DNA of 5,076 nucleotides from assembly GCA_937141995.1 (NCBI GenBank), contig CAKZQX010000588.1, positions 1-5,076 of the forward strand, given 5' to 3'. The stretch comes from an uncultured Chloroflexaceae bacterium. GTDB taxonomy: Bacteria > Chloroflexota > Chloroflexia > Chloroflexales > Chloroflexaceae. A model generated the notes under the pieces. That model did no database searches. It was not told the DNA's origin and saw only the letters and a list, made by a program, of their open reading frames with translations. Every line of letters begins with the position of its first letter. Within the stretch, counting starts at the first letter, position 1. Both the position numbers and the translations under genes were made by a program. Below are positions 1 through 4,897 of the stretch, piece after piece.

Positions 1-37
1 GTCGCCCCATGACCAACTCGTTTCAGACAGTCTCTCA
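1..37 (+). repeat. Left copy of flanking inverted repeat
   Basis: Bases 5-37 match the reverse complement of 4911-4943 at 32 of 33 positions. The match continues as GTCG at 1-4, which pairs with CGAC at 4944-4947 after a 3-base indel (TTA). The repeat reaches the window edge, so its full length is unknown. It encloses all five genes in inverted orientation. No transposase accompanies it, so it is more likely one copy of a dispersed intergenic repeat than the end of a complete insertion sequence. Both copies contain an ATG followed by codons for MTNSFQTVS, but without a ribosome site. Confidence 0.85.
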
Positions 38-68
38 GAGCAACATGTTTGTGAAAAGAATAAAACAG

Positions 69-134
69 TACCATGCTGCCGCAGGCGAGTCGGACTTCCG
101 TCAGGGCAAACGTCTTGTTTGCATGGCAACCGCG
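69..134 (+). repeat. 66-bp dispersed repeat, copy A
   Basis: This stretch aligns without gaps to the reverse complement of 1981-2046, with 54 of 66 bases identical. The ends are nearly invariant: the first 20 bases are identical and so are the last 18. All 12 differences fall between repeat positions 21 and 48. Each copy also has short terminal inverted repeats, CCATGC (71-76) and GCATGG (121-126), so a copy could fold back on itself. Conserved ends with a divergent centre suit a small palindromic mobile repeat or a structured or protein-binding element. Both copies lie 170-200 bp upstream of a sigma-54-like box. Confidence 0.8.
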
Positions 135-178
135 TAGTGCCTGTTAAGTAGAGCATCGGCTCCGCATCCGGCATAATC

Positions 179-189
179 GGTGCCGGCAC
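179..189. promoter_or_regulatory. GTGCCGGCAC palindrome, candidate upstream activator site
   Basis: GGTGCCGGCAC contains a perfect 10-base palindrome (180-189) and recurs exactly within the 12-base palindrome at 2172-2183. It lies about 147 bp upstream of the -24/-12 box at 336-351, inside the usual range for an enhancer site of a sigma-54 activator. The link is inferred from shared position and sequence only. A short GC-rich palindrome could also recur by chance. Confidence 0.35.
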
Positions 190-335
190 GCACAAACCCG
201 ACAACGGCGGAAGAATGCGGTATGCCGTCACTCAAGCGAATGCTTTATCAAACGGCTAAAGCTATTACCATGCGCGTAGTGCGCCGAATAGCAAAAAGTT
301 CAACAGACGCAAGCCGATCTTTTCCTTCTTACTCC

Positions 336-351
336 TGGCACACAAGTTGCA
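336..351 (+). promoter_or_regulatory. Sigma-54-type (-24/-12) promoter for the dehydrogenase gene
   Basis: TGGCACACAAGTTGCA fits the known RpoN consensus TGGCAC-N5-TTGCW at all specified positions, with the invariant GG (337-338) and GC (349-350) at the required spacing. Transcription would begin near 362, giving a leader of about 60 nt before the ATG at 423. A second box, identical to this one at 15 of 17 bases when one further base is counted, precedes the stress-17M gene at 2216. The assignment assumes that the host encodes RpoN, which the window cannot show. No convincing -35/-10 promoter competes with it here. Confidence 0.55.
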
Positions 352-422
352 ATAGGTGACGGGCAGATATGTATGCTGATTGTGCAATAGATGCATTCTG
401 AAGAACAAAAGGAGAACCGGCA

Positions 423-1307
423 ATGGCAGATACCCCAGCCGACCGGCAGCGCCCCAAGCCACCATATCCCGCACAGCACCAGGATAAGCCGGGGAGCGAA
501 GCAGAGATGCGACCGCAGCCACGATATCTTGCGTCTGGTTACAAGGGTGCCGATAAACTGGAAAACAAAGTCGCTCTGATTACCGGCGGCGACTCCGGTA
601 TTGGTCGGGCTGTTGCGGTGCTTTACGCCCGTGAAGGCGCGGATGTAGCGATTGTGCATCTCCCCGAAGAGCAGCACGATGCCGAAGAAACCAGGCAGGC
701 CGTCGAAACCGAAGGACGGCGGGCACTGCTGATCAAGGGCGATGTGACCCAGCCTGACTTCTGCCGGCAGGCCGTTGCGCAGACTGTAGAGGAACTGGGG
801 AAGCTGGATATCCTGGTGAATAACGCCGCCTTTCAGGAGCATCAACCGGGCCTGAATGACCTCTCTGAGGAGCAGTGGGATCACACCTTCAAAGTCAACA
901 TCTATGGCTACTTCCGCATGGTCAAGGCCGCTGTGCCGCATATGCAACCCGGCAGTGTGATTATCAATACGGGCTCGATTACGGGTATCCGGGGGAGCGG
1001 GCACCTGCTGGACTATTCGGCGACCAAAGGTGCCATCTTTGCTTTCACCAAGTCGCTGGCGCAGAACCTGGTCAGCCAGGGCATTCGCGTCAACTGCGTC
1101 GCCCCGGGTCCGGTCTGGACACCGCTCAACCCGTCCGATAAACCGGCAGAGAAGGTCGCAAACTTTGGGCAGAAGGTGCCGATGGATCGCCCGGCCCAGC
1201 CGGAAGAAATTGCCCCGGCCTATGTCTTTTTTGCCTCAAACATTGACTCCAGCTATATCACCGGTGAGGTTTTGACGCTACTCGGAGGCGAAACCTCGGC
1301 AGTATAA
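423..1307 (+). CDS. SDR family oxidoreductase (YghA/YdaD, general stress protein 39 type)
   Basis: This is a 294-residue NAD(P)-dependent short-chain dehydrogenase/reductase, the same length as E. coli YghA. It has the extended N-terminal tail typical of that subgroup: about 45 Pro-rich polar residues with the YPAQHQDKPG stretch before the Rossmann fold. The cofactor motif TGGDSGIG is at 54-61, NNAA at 133-136, and the catalytic set is N159, S185, Y198 and K202. PGPVWT at 228-233 closes the active site region. The enzyme should be cytosolic and reduce or oxidise a carbonyl/alcohol; the physiological substrate is not predictable. The start is set by AAAAGGAG at 407-414, eight bases before the ATG. 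A -24/-12 box lies at 336-351. Bacillus YdaD is a sigma-B stress protein, which fits the neighbouring stress genes. The family assignment is firm, the substrate unknown. Confidence 0.95.
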   Translation: MADTPADRQRPKPPYPAQHQDKPGSEAEMRPQPRYLASGYKGADKLENKVALITGGDSGIGRAVAVLYAREGADVAIVHLPEEQHDAEETRQAVETEGRRALLIKGDVTQPDFCRQAVAQTVEELGKLDILVNNAAFQEHQPGLNDLSEEQWDHTFKVNIYGYFRMVKAAVPHMQPGSVIINTGSITGIRGSGHLLDYSATKGAIFAFTKSLAQNLVSQGIRVNCVAPGPVWTPLNPSDKPAEKVANFGQKVPMDRPAQPEEIAPAYVFFASNIDSSYITGEVLTLLGGETSAV

Positions 1308-1345
1308 ACATCCAGGTAGAGCGAACCTGACATGGTATCAACGTG

Positions 1346-1380
1346 GATATCCGGCAGTGTTGCCGGTATCTGCGCGATAC
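1346..1380 (+). promoter_or_regulatory. Two overlapping alternative hairpins in the dehydrogenase-DUF892 gap
   Basis: The first hairpin pairs CCGGCA (1351-1356) with TGCCGG (1361-1366) around a GTGT loop. It extends through GATA (1346-1349) with TATC (1367-1370) across a one-base bulge. The second pairs GTATC (1366-1370) with GATAC (1376-1380) around five bases. They share 1366-1370, so they exclude one another. There is no T run, so this is not a standard terminator. It could be an operator, an attenuating or processing structure, or chance. It lies 43 bases upstream of the next ATG. Confidence 0.4.
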
Positions 1381-1422
1381 ATAGATCTTGTATAGAACCC
1401 GATAGGAAAGGAGTATTGACAC

Positions 1423-1932
1423 ATGGCTATTTCCAACCTTCAGGAACTGTTCATTCATGGACTGGCCGAGATGCAGGACGCGGAAGAGCGCTTTATCAAA
1501 GCTCAGAAGCAGATGCTCTCCAAGGCCGGTAATGACACGCTCCAGGCGATGTTGAAAGAGCATATCGGCCAGACCGGGGAGCAACTCGATCAGATCAAGA
1601 ATCTTGCATCAATGCTGGAGACCAGTCTGCCCCAGGCGACGAACAGTGTTGCCAAGACCCTGGTCGAAGAGGGTGAGAAGCTGATCGAACAGGCCGGTGA
1701 CAACAGCGCACTGCGCGATGTCGTTATCGCCGAGGCCGTCTCCAAGGTTGAGCATTTTGAGATCGGCAGCTATCAGCCGCTGATCGCCGCCGCTGAGCAG
1801 ATGGGGCATCGCACTGTGGCCCAGAAATTGAACGGTATTCTGCAGCAGGAAGAAATGACTGCGCAGAAGGTTGTTAAGAATGCGCCGGCCCTGATCAAGC
1901 AGGCCCAGTCGTCCAAAGAAGCCAGTGCATAA
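1423..1932 (+). CDS. DUF892 (YciE/YciF) ferritin-like protein
   Basis: This 169-residue, all-helical, soluble protein belongs to the YciF family of ferritin-like four-helix proteins; E. coli YciF is a stress-inducible member of similar length. Helix 1 carries the LFIHGLAEMQDAEERF stretch (9-24), with E21 at the expected metal-ligand place. Helix 3 has KVEHFEIGSY (108-117), close to the family signature KVEHYEIASY, with E110, H111 and E113. Helix 4 has QQEE (141-144). In helix 2 the family's HLxET reads HIGQT (47-51), so a conserved Glu is replaced by Q50. The biochemical role of the family is not settled; a di-iron or stress role is usual. The start follows AAAGGAG at 1407-1413, nine bases upstream. 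The 115-bp gap after the dehydrogenase gene permits co-transcription, but I see no clear promoter of its own. Confidence 0.93.
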   Translation: MAISNLQELFIHGLAEMQDAEERFIKAQKQMLSKAGNDTLQAMLKEHIGQTGEQLDQIKNLASMLETSLPQATNSVAKTLVEEGEKLIEQAGDNSALRDVVIAEAVSKVEHFEIGSYQPLIAAAEQMGHRTVAQKLNGILQQEEMTAQKVVKNAPALIKQAQSSKEASA

Positions 1933-1962
1933 TCCACAATCAATAGCGATAACCCTACGTCA

Positions 1963-1979
1963 AACTCATGATATGAGTT
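1963..1979. promoter_or_regulatory. AACTCAT/ATGAGTT hairpin after the DUF892 gene
   Basis: A perfect 7-bp inverted repeat, AACTCAT (1963-1969) and ATGAGTT (1973-1979), surrounds a GAT loop and begins 30 bases after the DUF892 stop. It is AT-rich and lacks a following T run, so a terminator is doubtful. An operator-like site, or a boundary of the adjoining 66-bp repeat, is equally possible. Confidence 0.4.
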
Positions 1980-1980
1980 G

Positions 1981-2046
1981 CGCGGTTGCCATGCAAACCG
2001 GACGTTTCACTCGCTGGAAGCCTGCTTCGCCTGCGGCAGCATGGTA
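1981..2046 (-). repeat. 66-bp dispersed repeat, copy B (inverted)
   Basis: Read on the minus strand, this is 54 of 66 identical to 69-134, with no gaps. The terminal CCATGC (1989-1994) and GCATGG (2039-2044) are retained. Inside, the minus strand reads GAAGCAGGCTTC, a self-complementary stem (GAAGC/GCTTC). Copy A has AGTCGGACT at the matching place, also self-complementary (AGT/ACT). The centre may therefore have changed while keeping some pairing, a sign of selection on structure, though two copies are too few to prove it. Confidence 0.8.
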
Positions 2047-2160
2047 TGTTCTTTTTCTTCCGTCCTGCCGGAGGCGGAGATATCTTCCGGGTCAGTGACC
2101 GCGTAATTCCTGTCCATGATATAGAGTTTATCGAGGTAATGCCAGGGCCAGGGCAGGCAT

Positions 2161-2198
2161 GTTCTGCTTCTGGTGCCGGCACCTGCTACGCGCAGAAC
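2161..2198. promoter_or_regulatory. Nested palindrome upstream of the stress-17M promoter
   Basis: GTTCTGC (2161-2167) and GCAGAAC (2192-2198) form a 7-bp inverted repeat. It encloses the perfect 12-base palindrome GGTGCCGGCACC (2172-2183), whose first 11 bases recur at 179-189. It ends 17 bases before the -24/-12 box. That is close for a classical enhancer site (usually 80-200 bp away), so it could equally be a repressor or other activator site. Function is inferred. Confidence 0.4.
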
Positions 2199-2215
2199 GG
2201 TATAGCGGGAAACCG

Positions 2216-2231
2216 TGGCATACATGTTGCA
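2216..2231 (+). promoter_or_regulatory. Sigma-54-type (-24/-12) promoter for the stress-17M gene
   Basis: TGGCATACATGTTGCA keeps the GG (2217-2218) and GC (2229-2230) pairs at RpoN spacing and differs from the consensus only by T for C at position 6. Transcription would start near 2242, giving a leader of about 28 nt before the ATG at 2270. Compared with the box at 336 it matches 15 of 17 bases including the following A. The promoter could also serve phoU, 45 bp downstream of the first gene. It depends on RpoN being present in the host. Confidence 0.55.
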
Positions 2232-2237
2232 ACCTTC

Positions 2238-2250
2238 CAGGTAGTACCTG
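2238..2250. promoter_or_regulatory. CAGGTA-G-TACCTG palindrome at the predicted transcript start
   Basis: This is a perfect 6-bp inverted repeat around one base, overlapping the start point predicted from the -24/-12 box. A looser version, CAGGT (1313-1317) and ACCTG (1325-1329), occurs just after the dehydrogenase stop. Both are preceded by TC and the left arms share TCCAGGTAG. The position would suit a repressor operator, but short palindromes of this size are common. Confidence 0.3.
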
Positions 2251-2269
2251 AAAGAAAGCGAGGTTTGCC

Positions 2270-2791
2270 ATGAATACCGTATTATTTAGCATTTACAATA
2301 CTTCTGAGCGTGCCGAACAGATTGCCCATCAACTTCTTGACAATGGCTTCCCAGGTGATACGATTAGACTCATCGGTCCAGCATCACATCCTGGTGGCGA
2401 AGTCGCCTACCATGATCGCCATGCCGAGCGGGAAGGCAGCTTTGCCGATCACGACCCGGTCTACCATAACCGCAACCGCGAGCGGGAAGGCAGCTTTGCC
2501 GATCACGACCCGGTCTACCATGACCGCCATGCCGAGCGGAAGGGCAGCTTTGCCGACCACGACCCGGTCTACCATAACCGCAACCGCGAGCGGGAAGGCA
2601 GCTTTGCCAATGGCATGACGCATCAGGAATCGGATGAAGCCCTGATTGCTCGGCTCACCGACGCCGGGTTGGCCCGGCCTGACGCCGAGCAGGGTGCAAC
2701 ACACATCCGCAACGGAGCGACGCTGCTTATTATTCAAGTCCCCGCTAGTCGCGCCGCGCAGGCCGCCGCAATCGTACATCAGTCCGCCTAG
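2270..2791 (+). CDS. General stress protein 17M-like (YflT-type) protein with internal tandem repeats
   Basis: The 173-residue product has the two halves of a small alpha/beta domain resembling the general stress protein 17M (YflT) fold. The N-terminal half (1-38) is a beta-alpha-beta segment, VLFSIYNTSERAEQIAHQLL then IRLIG. The C-terminal half (119-173) has LIARLTDAGL, the acidic helix, GATLLIIQVP and a final helix. Between them, residues 46-114 are three complete and one partial copy of an 18-residue unit, VYHNRNREREGSFADHDP or its DRHAER variant. The unit is rich in His, Asp, Arg and Glu and is probably disordered. The central insertion is unusual for the family. The protein has no signal peptide or membrane segment, so it is likely cytosolic. 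AGCGAGG at 2257-2263 is six bases before the ATG. A -24/-12 box precedes it and phoU follows after 45 bp. The family call is moderately sure; function is unknown. Confidence 0.85.
   Translation: MNTVLFSIYNTSERAEQIAHQLLDNGFPGDTIRLIGPASHPGGEVAYHDRHAEREGSFADHDPVYHNRNREREGSFADHDPVYHDRHAERKGSFADHDPVYHNRNREREGSFANGMTHQESDEALIARLTDAGLARPDAEQGATHIRNGATLLIIQVPASRAAQAAAIVHQSA
2405..2611 (+). repeat. In-frame 54-bp coding tandem repeat (3.8 units, alternating types)
   Basis: The units are 2405-2458, 2459-2512, 2513-2566 and 2567-2611 (partial). They alternate in type. Units 1 and 3 encode YHDRHAER; units 2 and 4 encode YHNRNRER. Units 2 and 4 are identical over their first 42 bases, while units 1 and 3 differ at 5 of 54. 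Alternation plus higher similarity of alternate units means that a 108-bp pair was duplicated as a block. The frame is kept, and unit 3 has one charge change (E to K at residue 91). Copy number is likely to vary between strains. Confidence 0.95.
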
Positions 2792-2796
2792 TTTGT

Positions 2797-2812
2797 GTAA
2801 TCCTGGGATTAC
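2797..2812. promoter_or_regulatory. GTAATCC/GGATTAC palindrome between stress-17M and phoU
   Basis: The 16-base element GTAATCCTGGGATTAC has perfect 7-bp arms around TG. It lies in the 45-bp gap, 24 bases before the phoU ATG and 10 bases before its ribosome site. A two-base loop is too tight for a full RNA hairpin, so a DNA operator or partial hairpin is more likely. There is no T run and thus no evidence that it ends transcription between the two genes. Confidence 0.45.
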
Positions 2813-2836
2813 TACCATTGAGAAGGAGAAAAGTGT

Positions 2837-3496
2837 ATGGCACGTACGCGCTATGACCACATTGTAGAAGAGTTACGTGATGATCTGCTCCGTATGGGTA
2901 GTCTGGTCGAGGAAGCGCTGAGTCGGGTTATAAATAGCCTGAACACCTGGAATGTTACCACCGCCGGTTGGATTATTCGGGATGATGCGCGGATTGATGA
3001 GTTGCAGTACACCATCGAGGATCGCGTCACCATGATCCTGGGAACACAGCAACCTGTTGTTGCCAGTGATCTCCGCCTGGTATTGACTGTCGGCTTTATT
3101 GCTTCGGAGTTGGAGCGGGTTGGCGACTATGCCGCTGCCATTGCCCGCCGGGTTCGTCGCGCAGAAGGGCAGGCGAATGTGTCCCTGCCGGCGGAATTCC
3201 AGGATATGGGCACGCTGGCATGCCAGATGCTCCACAATAGCCTGGAGGCTTTTCTCCACCAGGATCAGGATCTAGCCCACGAACTGAAGGCCGCCGACGA
3301 GCGCGTAGATGCCTACGAAGAACAGTTGCGTACGTACTTCTTTGACATGATGCGGGCAAACCCGCCGCAGATCGAGACGATTTCGGATCTGCTTGATATG
3401 GTGCATGTATTTGAACGGGTTGCCGACCGGGCAACAAATATCGGTGAGCGGGTGATCTACCTGGTAACGAACCGCATCGAAGAGTTGAATCCCTAA
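2837..3496 (+). CDS. phoU: PhoU family phosphate signalling protein
   Basis: This 219-residue, all-helical protein has the two three-helix PhoU repeats. The metal-cluster motifs E(D)xxxD are present in both halves: E93-R-V-G-D97 in the first (SELERVGDYAAAI) and E193-R-V-A-D197 in the second (FERVADRATNIGERVIYLV). The length is normal. In other bacteria PhoU damps phosphate uptake by PstSCAB and signalling through PhoR/PhoB at the inner membrane. The His that commonly follows the Asp in each motif is Tyr98 and Arg198 here. No pst, phoR or phoB gene is adjacent, which is unusual; it sits instead behind a stress-protein gene at 45 bp and is probably co-transcribed with it. The start follows AAGGAG at 2823-2828, eight bases upstream. 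Some stand-alone PhoU proteins act with other transporters or in persistence, so phosphate control is likely but not certain. Confidence 0.93.
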   Translation: MARTRYDHIVEELRDDLLRMGSLVEEALSRVINSLNTWNVTTAGWIIRDDARIDELQYTIEDRVTMILGTQQPVVASDLRLVLTVGFIASELERVGDYAAAIARRVRRAEGQANVSLPAEFQDMGTLACQMLHNSLEAFLHQDQDLAHELKAADERVDAYEEQLRTYFFDMMRANPPQIETISDLLDMVHVFERVADRATNIGERVIYLVTNRIEELNP

Positions 3497-3530
3497 CCTG
3501 CGCTGCAATATCTATGAGTATGGGGTTTAT

Positions 3531-3562
3531 GTGCGGACGGTTTTGAACCGTCCGCACGTTTT
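3531..3562 (+). terminator. Rho-independent terminator after phoU
   Basis: GTGCGGACGGTT (3531-3542) pairs perfectly with AACCGTCCGCAC (3546-3557) around a TTG loop. The 12-bp GC-rich stem is followed by GTTTTCTC. It starts 35 bases after the phoU stop and would end the stress-17M/phoU transcript. The T run is short. The perfect palindrome also resembles the dispersed palindromes elsewhere in the window, so it may be a repeat that serves as a terminator. Confidence 0.75.
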
Positions 3563-3682
3563 CTCACGCATGATGTTACGCACTCTGCGGCGTTTCGCAG
3601 CTTGCATAGCTGCCACTGCGCCCGAACTGTATGTACCAAAATCACTATTTTTTGATTGGCTTACTCGATATAAGAGATACCT

Positions 3683-4897
3683 ATGGAACCTACTCCGCGA
3701 ACGTCCCGGCAATATACAACCGATGCCATGAAACCCCGATCACAAAATGCGGACATGCCGCGTCCGGGCAATCGGTCACTATTACGGATCTGGTGGACGA
3801 CGATTGTTATCGTCGGCGCAATCGTTATGGCGCTCAGCCCGGTTGTGCTCATCTGGCTCTTTGCCCGCCCGCTACTCCTGCTGCTTATTGCCATGGTTAT
3901 TGCCCAGGCACTGGCACCGCTGGCTGATCGCCTGCACCGCTGGATGCCCCGGGTTGTCGCCGTCCTCCTGCTCTATCTGGCACTCTTTCTCGGGCTTGGC
4001 ATGCTCATTTGGTTGGCCTTTACGCCGCTGGTGGTTCAGGCGCAGCAGTTTAGCAGCCGTCTCCCCGAAATGGTTGATCAGGCACAGAACTGGTTTCAGC
4101 GTCACGAACAGGTAAGTGGTGCTGTGCCCTCCATGGAGAATCTCATTTCCCCCCTTGAAAGCATTAGCGCGCATGTGATTTCCGTGCCGGTTGCGGCGGC
4201 CTCACTCATAATCGATCTGCTCATTATTGTGGTGCTCTCGATCTATTGGATTATTTCCATGTCAAAGCTGGAGCATTTTACGCTTGCATTCTTTCCCCGG
4301 CGCTACCGCCGTCAGGCCCGGGATGTGATCCATCAGATGGGTCAGACGATGGGGGGCTATGTGCGCGGCGTGGGAATAACCATGTTTCTGGTCGGGTTGT
4401 TTACGTATGTTGGACTGGAGATTATCGGCGTTGAGTTCCCCCTGATTCTGGCGCTGATCGCGGGGTTGCTTGAGGCTATTCCGATTGTTGGTCCGATCAT
4501 CGCCTGGTTTATTATCGCCGGGGTGACAATGGTCGACTCATTTCAACTGGGGCTATTTGCTGCAGGCTACTTCTTTATTATTGAGCAGATCGAGGGACAT
4601 ATTCTGGTGCCCAATGTTATGCGCAGCCAGACCGATATTCCCGCGCCACTGGTCGTTATCGCGCTGCTCGCCGGGGCCAGTATCGGCGGGTTGCTCGGCG
4701 CGATTGTGGCAATTCCGATTGCCGGAGCCCTGCGGGTCTTTTTCTTGCGGGTTATCACGCCGGCCATACGTCGCTGGACCGGGGCCGAACCGCTGGAGGA
4801 AGAAGAAGTGTATGCGTTGCGCGAGTCGCGTGACTCGGCTGACCCGACTACACTACACGAAGTTCCTACACGTTCTCCAACTCGTGAGAACGTGTAG
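3683..4897 (+). CDS. AI-2E family transporter (UPF0118, YdbI/PerM/TqsA-like)
   Basis: The 404-residue integral membrane protein has a polar, Pro/Arg-rich N-tail (1-32) and about eight hydrophobic segments (roughly 35-58, 62-80, 90-118, 167-192, 229-247, 252-282, 285-303, 321-356). The soluble stretch 120-165 between the early and late segments is typical. Family signatures are EAIPIVGPIIAW (264-275) and EQIEGHILVPNVM (301-313). Members export small molecules such as AI-2 (TqsA) or act as Na+/H+ antiporters; the substrate cannot be read from sequence. The ATG at 3683 has only a weak AAGAGA site (3672-3677), and Met16 at 3728 is a poorer choice with no site. The last 15 residues (TLHEVPTRSPTRENV) and the stop are encoded by a palindromic repeat, so the C-terminus looks rewritten. 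The gene stands alone after a terminator. Confidence 0.93.
   Translation: MEPTPRTSRQYTTDAMKPRSQNADMPRPGNRSLLRIWWTTIVIVGAIVMALSPVVLIWLFARPLLLLLIAMVIAQALAPLADRLHRWMPRVVAVLLLYLALFLGLGMLIWLAFTPLVVQAQQFSSRLPEMVDQAQNWFQRHEQVSGAVPSMENLISPLESISAHVISVPVAAASLIIDLLIIVVLSIYWIISMSKLEHFTLAFFPRRYRRQARDVIHQMGQTMGGYVRGVGITMFLVGLFTYVGLEIIGVEFPLILALIAGLLEAIPIVGPIIAWFIIAGVTMVDSFQLGLFAAGYFFIIEQIEGHILVPNVMRSQTDIPAPLVVIALLAGASIGGLLGAIVAIPIAGALRVFFLRVITPAIRRWTGAEPLEEEEVYALRESRDSADPTTLHEVPTRSPTRENV

Larger units (their letters stand above)
1..422. other. Non-coding leader region upstream of the dehydrogenase gene
   Basis: I see no credible gene here. The open frames that cover it are short, lack ribosome sites or are antisense shadows. 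The region holds the left flanking repeat, one copy of a 66-bp repeat, a GTGCCGGCAC palindrome and a -24/-12 promoter-like box, each listed separately. Two smaller echoes are present. The octamer TACCATGC occurs at 69-76 and 266-273. The decamer CGCGTAGTGC occurs at 131-140 and 273-282, so 266-282 looks like a copy of the 66-bp repeat with its interior missing. TGCAATAG also occurs twice, at 348-355 and 383-390. Confidence 0.7.
1933..2269. other. Non-coding regulatory gap between DUF892 and stress-17M genes
   Basis: The gap of 337 bases has no credible gene: the open frames in it lack ribosome sites and overlap palindromes. In order it holds a 7-bp hairpin (1963-1979), the inverted copy of the 66-bp repeat (1981-2046), a nested palindrome (2161-2198), a -24/-12 box (2216-2231) and a CAGGTA/TACCTG palindrome (2238-2250). 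Its layout parallels the leader of the dehydrogenase gene, which suggests shared control. Confidence 0.65.

Noticed and set aside
9..137. 42-codon + strand open frame beginning MTNSFQTVS
   Set aside because: It starts inside the flanking repeat, runs through the 66-bp repeat and has no ribosome site. The same first nine residues appear in the inverted copy because the DNA repeats, not because of a shared protein.
300..1004. 234-codon minus-strand open frame
   Set aside because: It lies mostly antisense to the dehydrogenase, which has complete catalytic motifs. The minus-strand product has no recognisable domain.
2405..2611. CRISPR-like array
   Set aside because: The units are contiguous, 54 bp, in frame and have no unique spacers; this is a coding tandem repeat.
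2384..2860. 158-codon minus-strand open frame with a repeated GKAAFPL motif
   Set aside because: Its repeats are the reverse reading of the 54-bp coding repeat. The forward frame has the 17M-like halves, a ribosome site and a promoter.
3652..3674. -35/-10 promoter for the transporter gene (TTGATT with TATAAG)
   Set aside because: The two boxes are only 11 bases apart, well short of the 16-18 needed.
4822..4837. CGAGTC/GACTCG hairpin near the end of the transporter gene
   Set aside because: It is a short 6-bp stem inside coding sequence, without a T run, and is expected by chance in GC-rich DNA.
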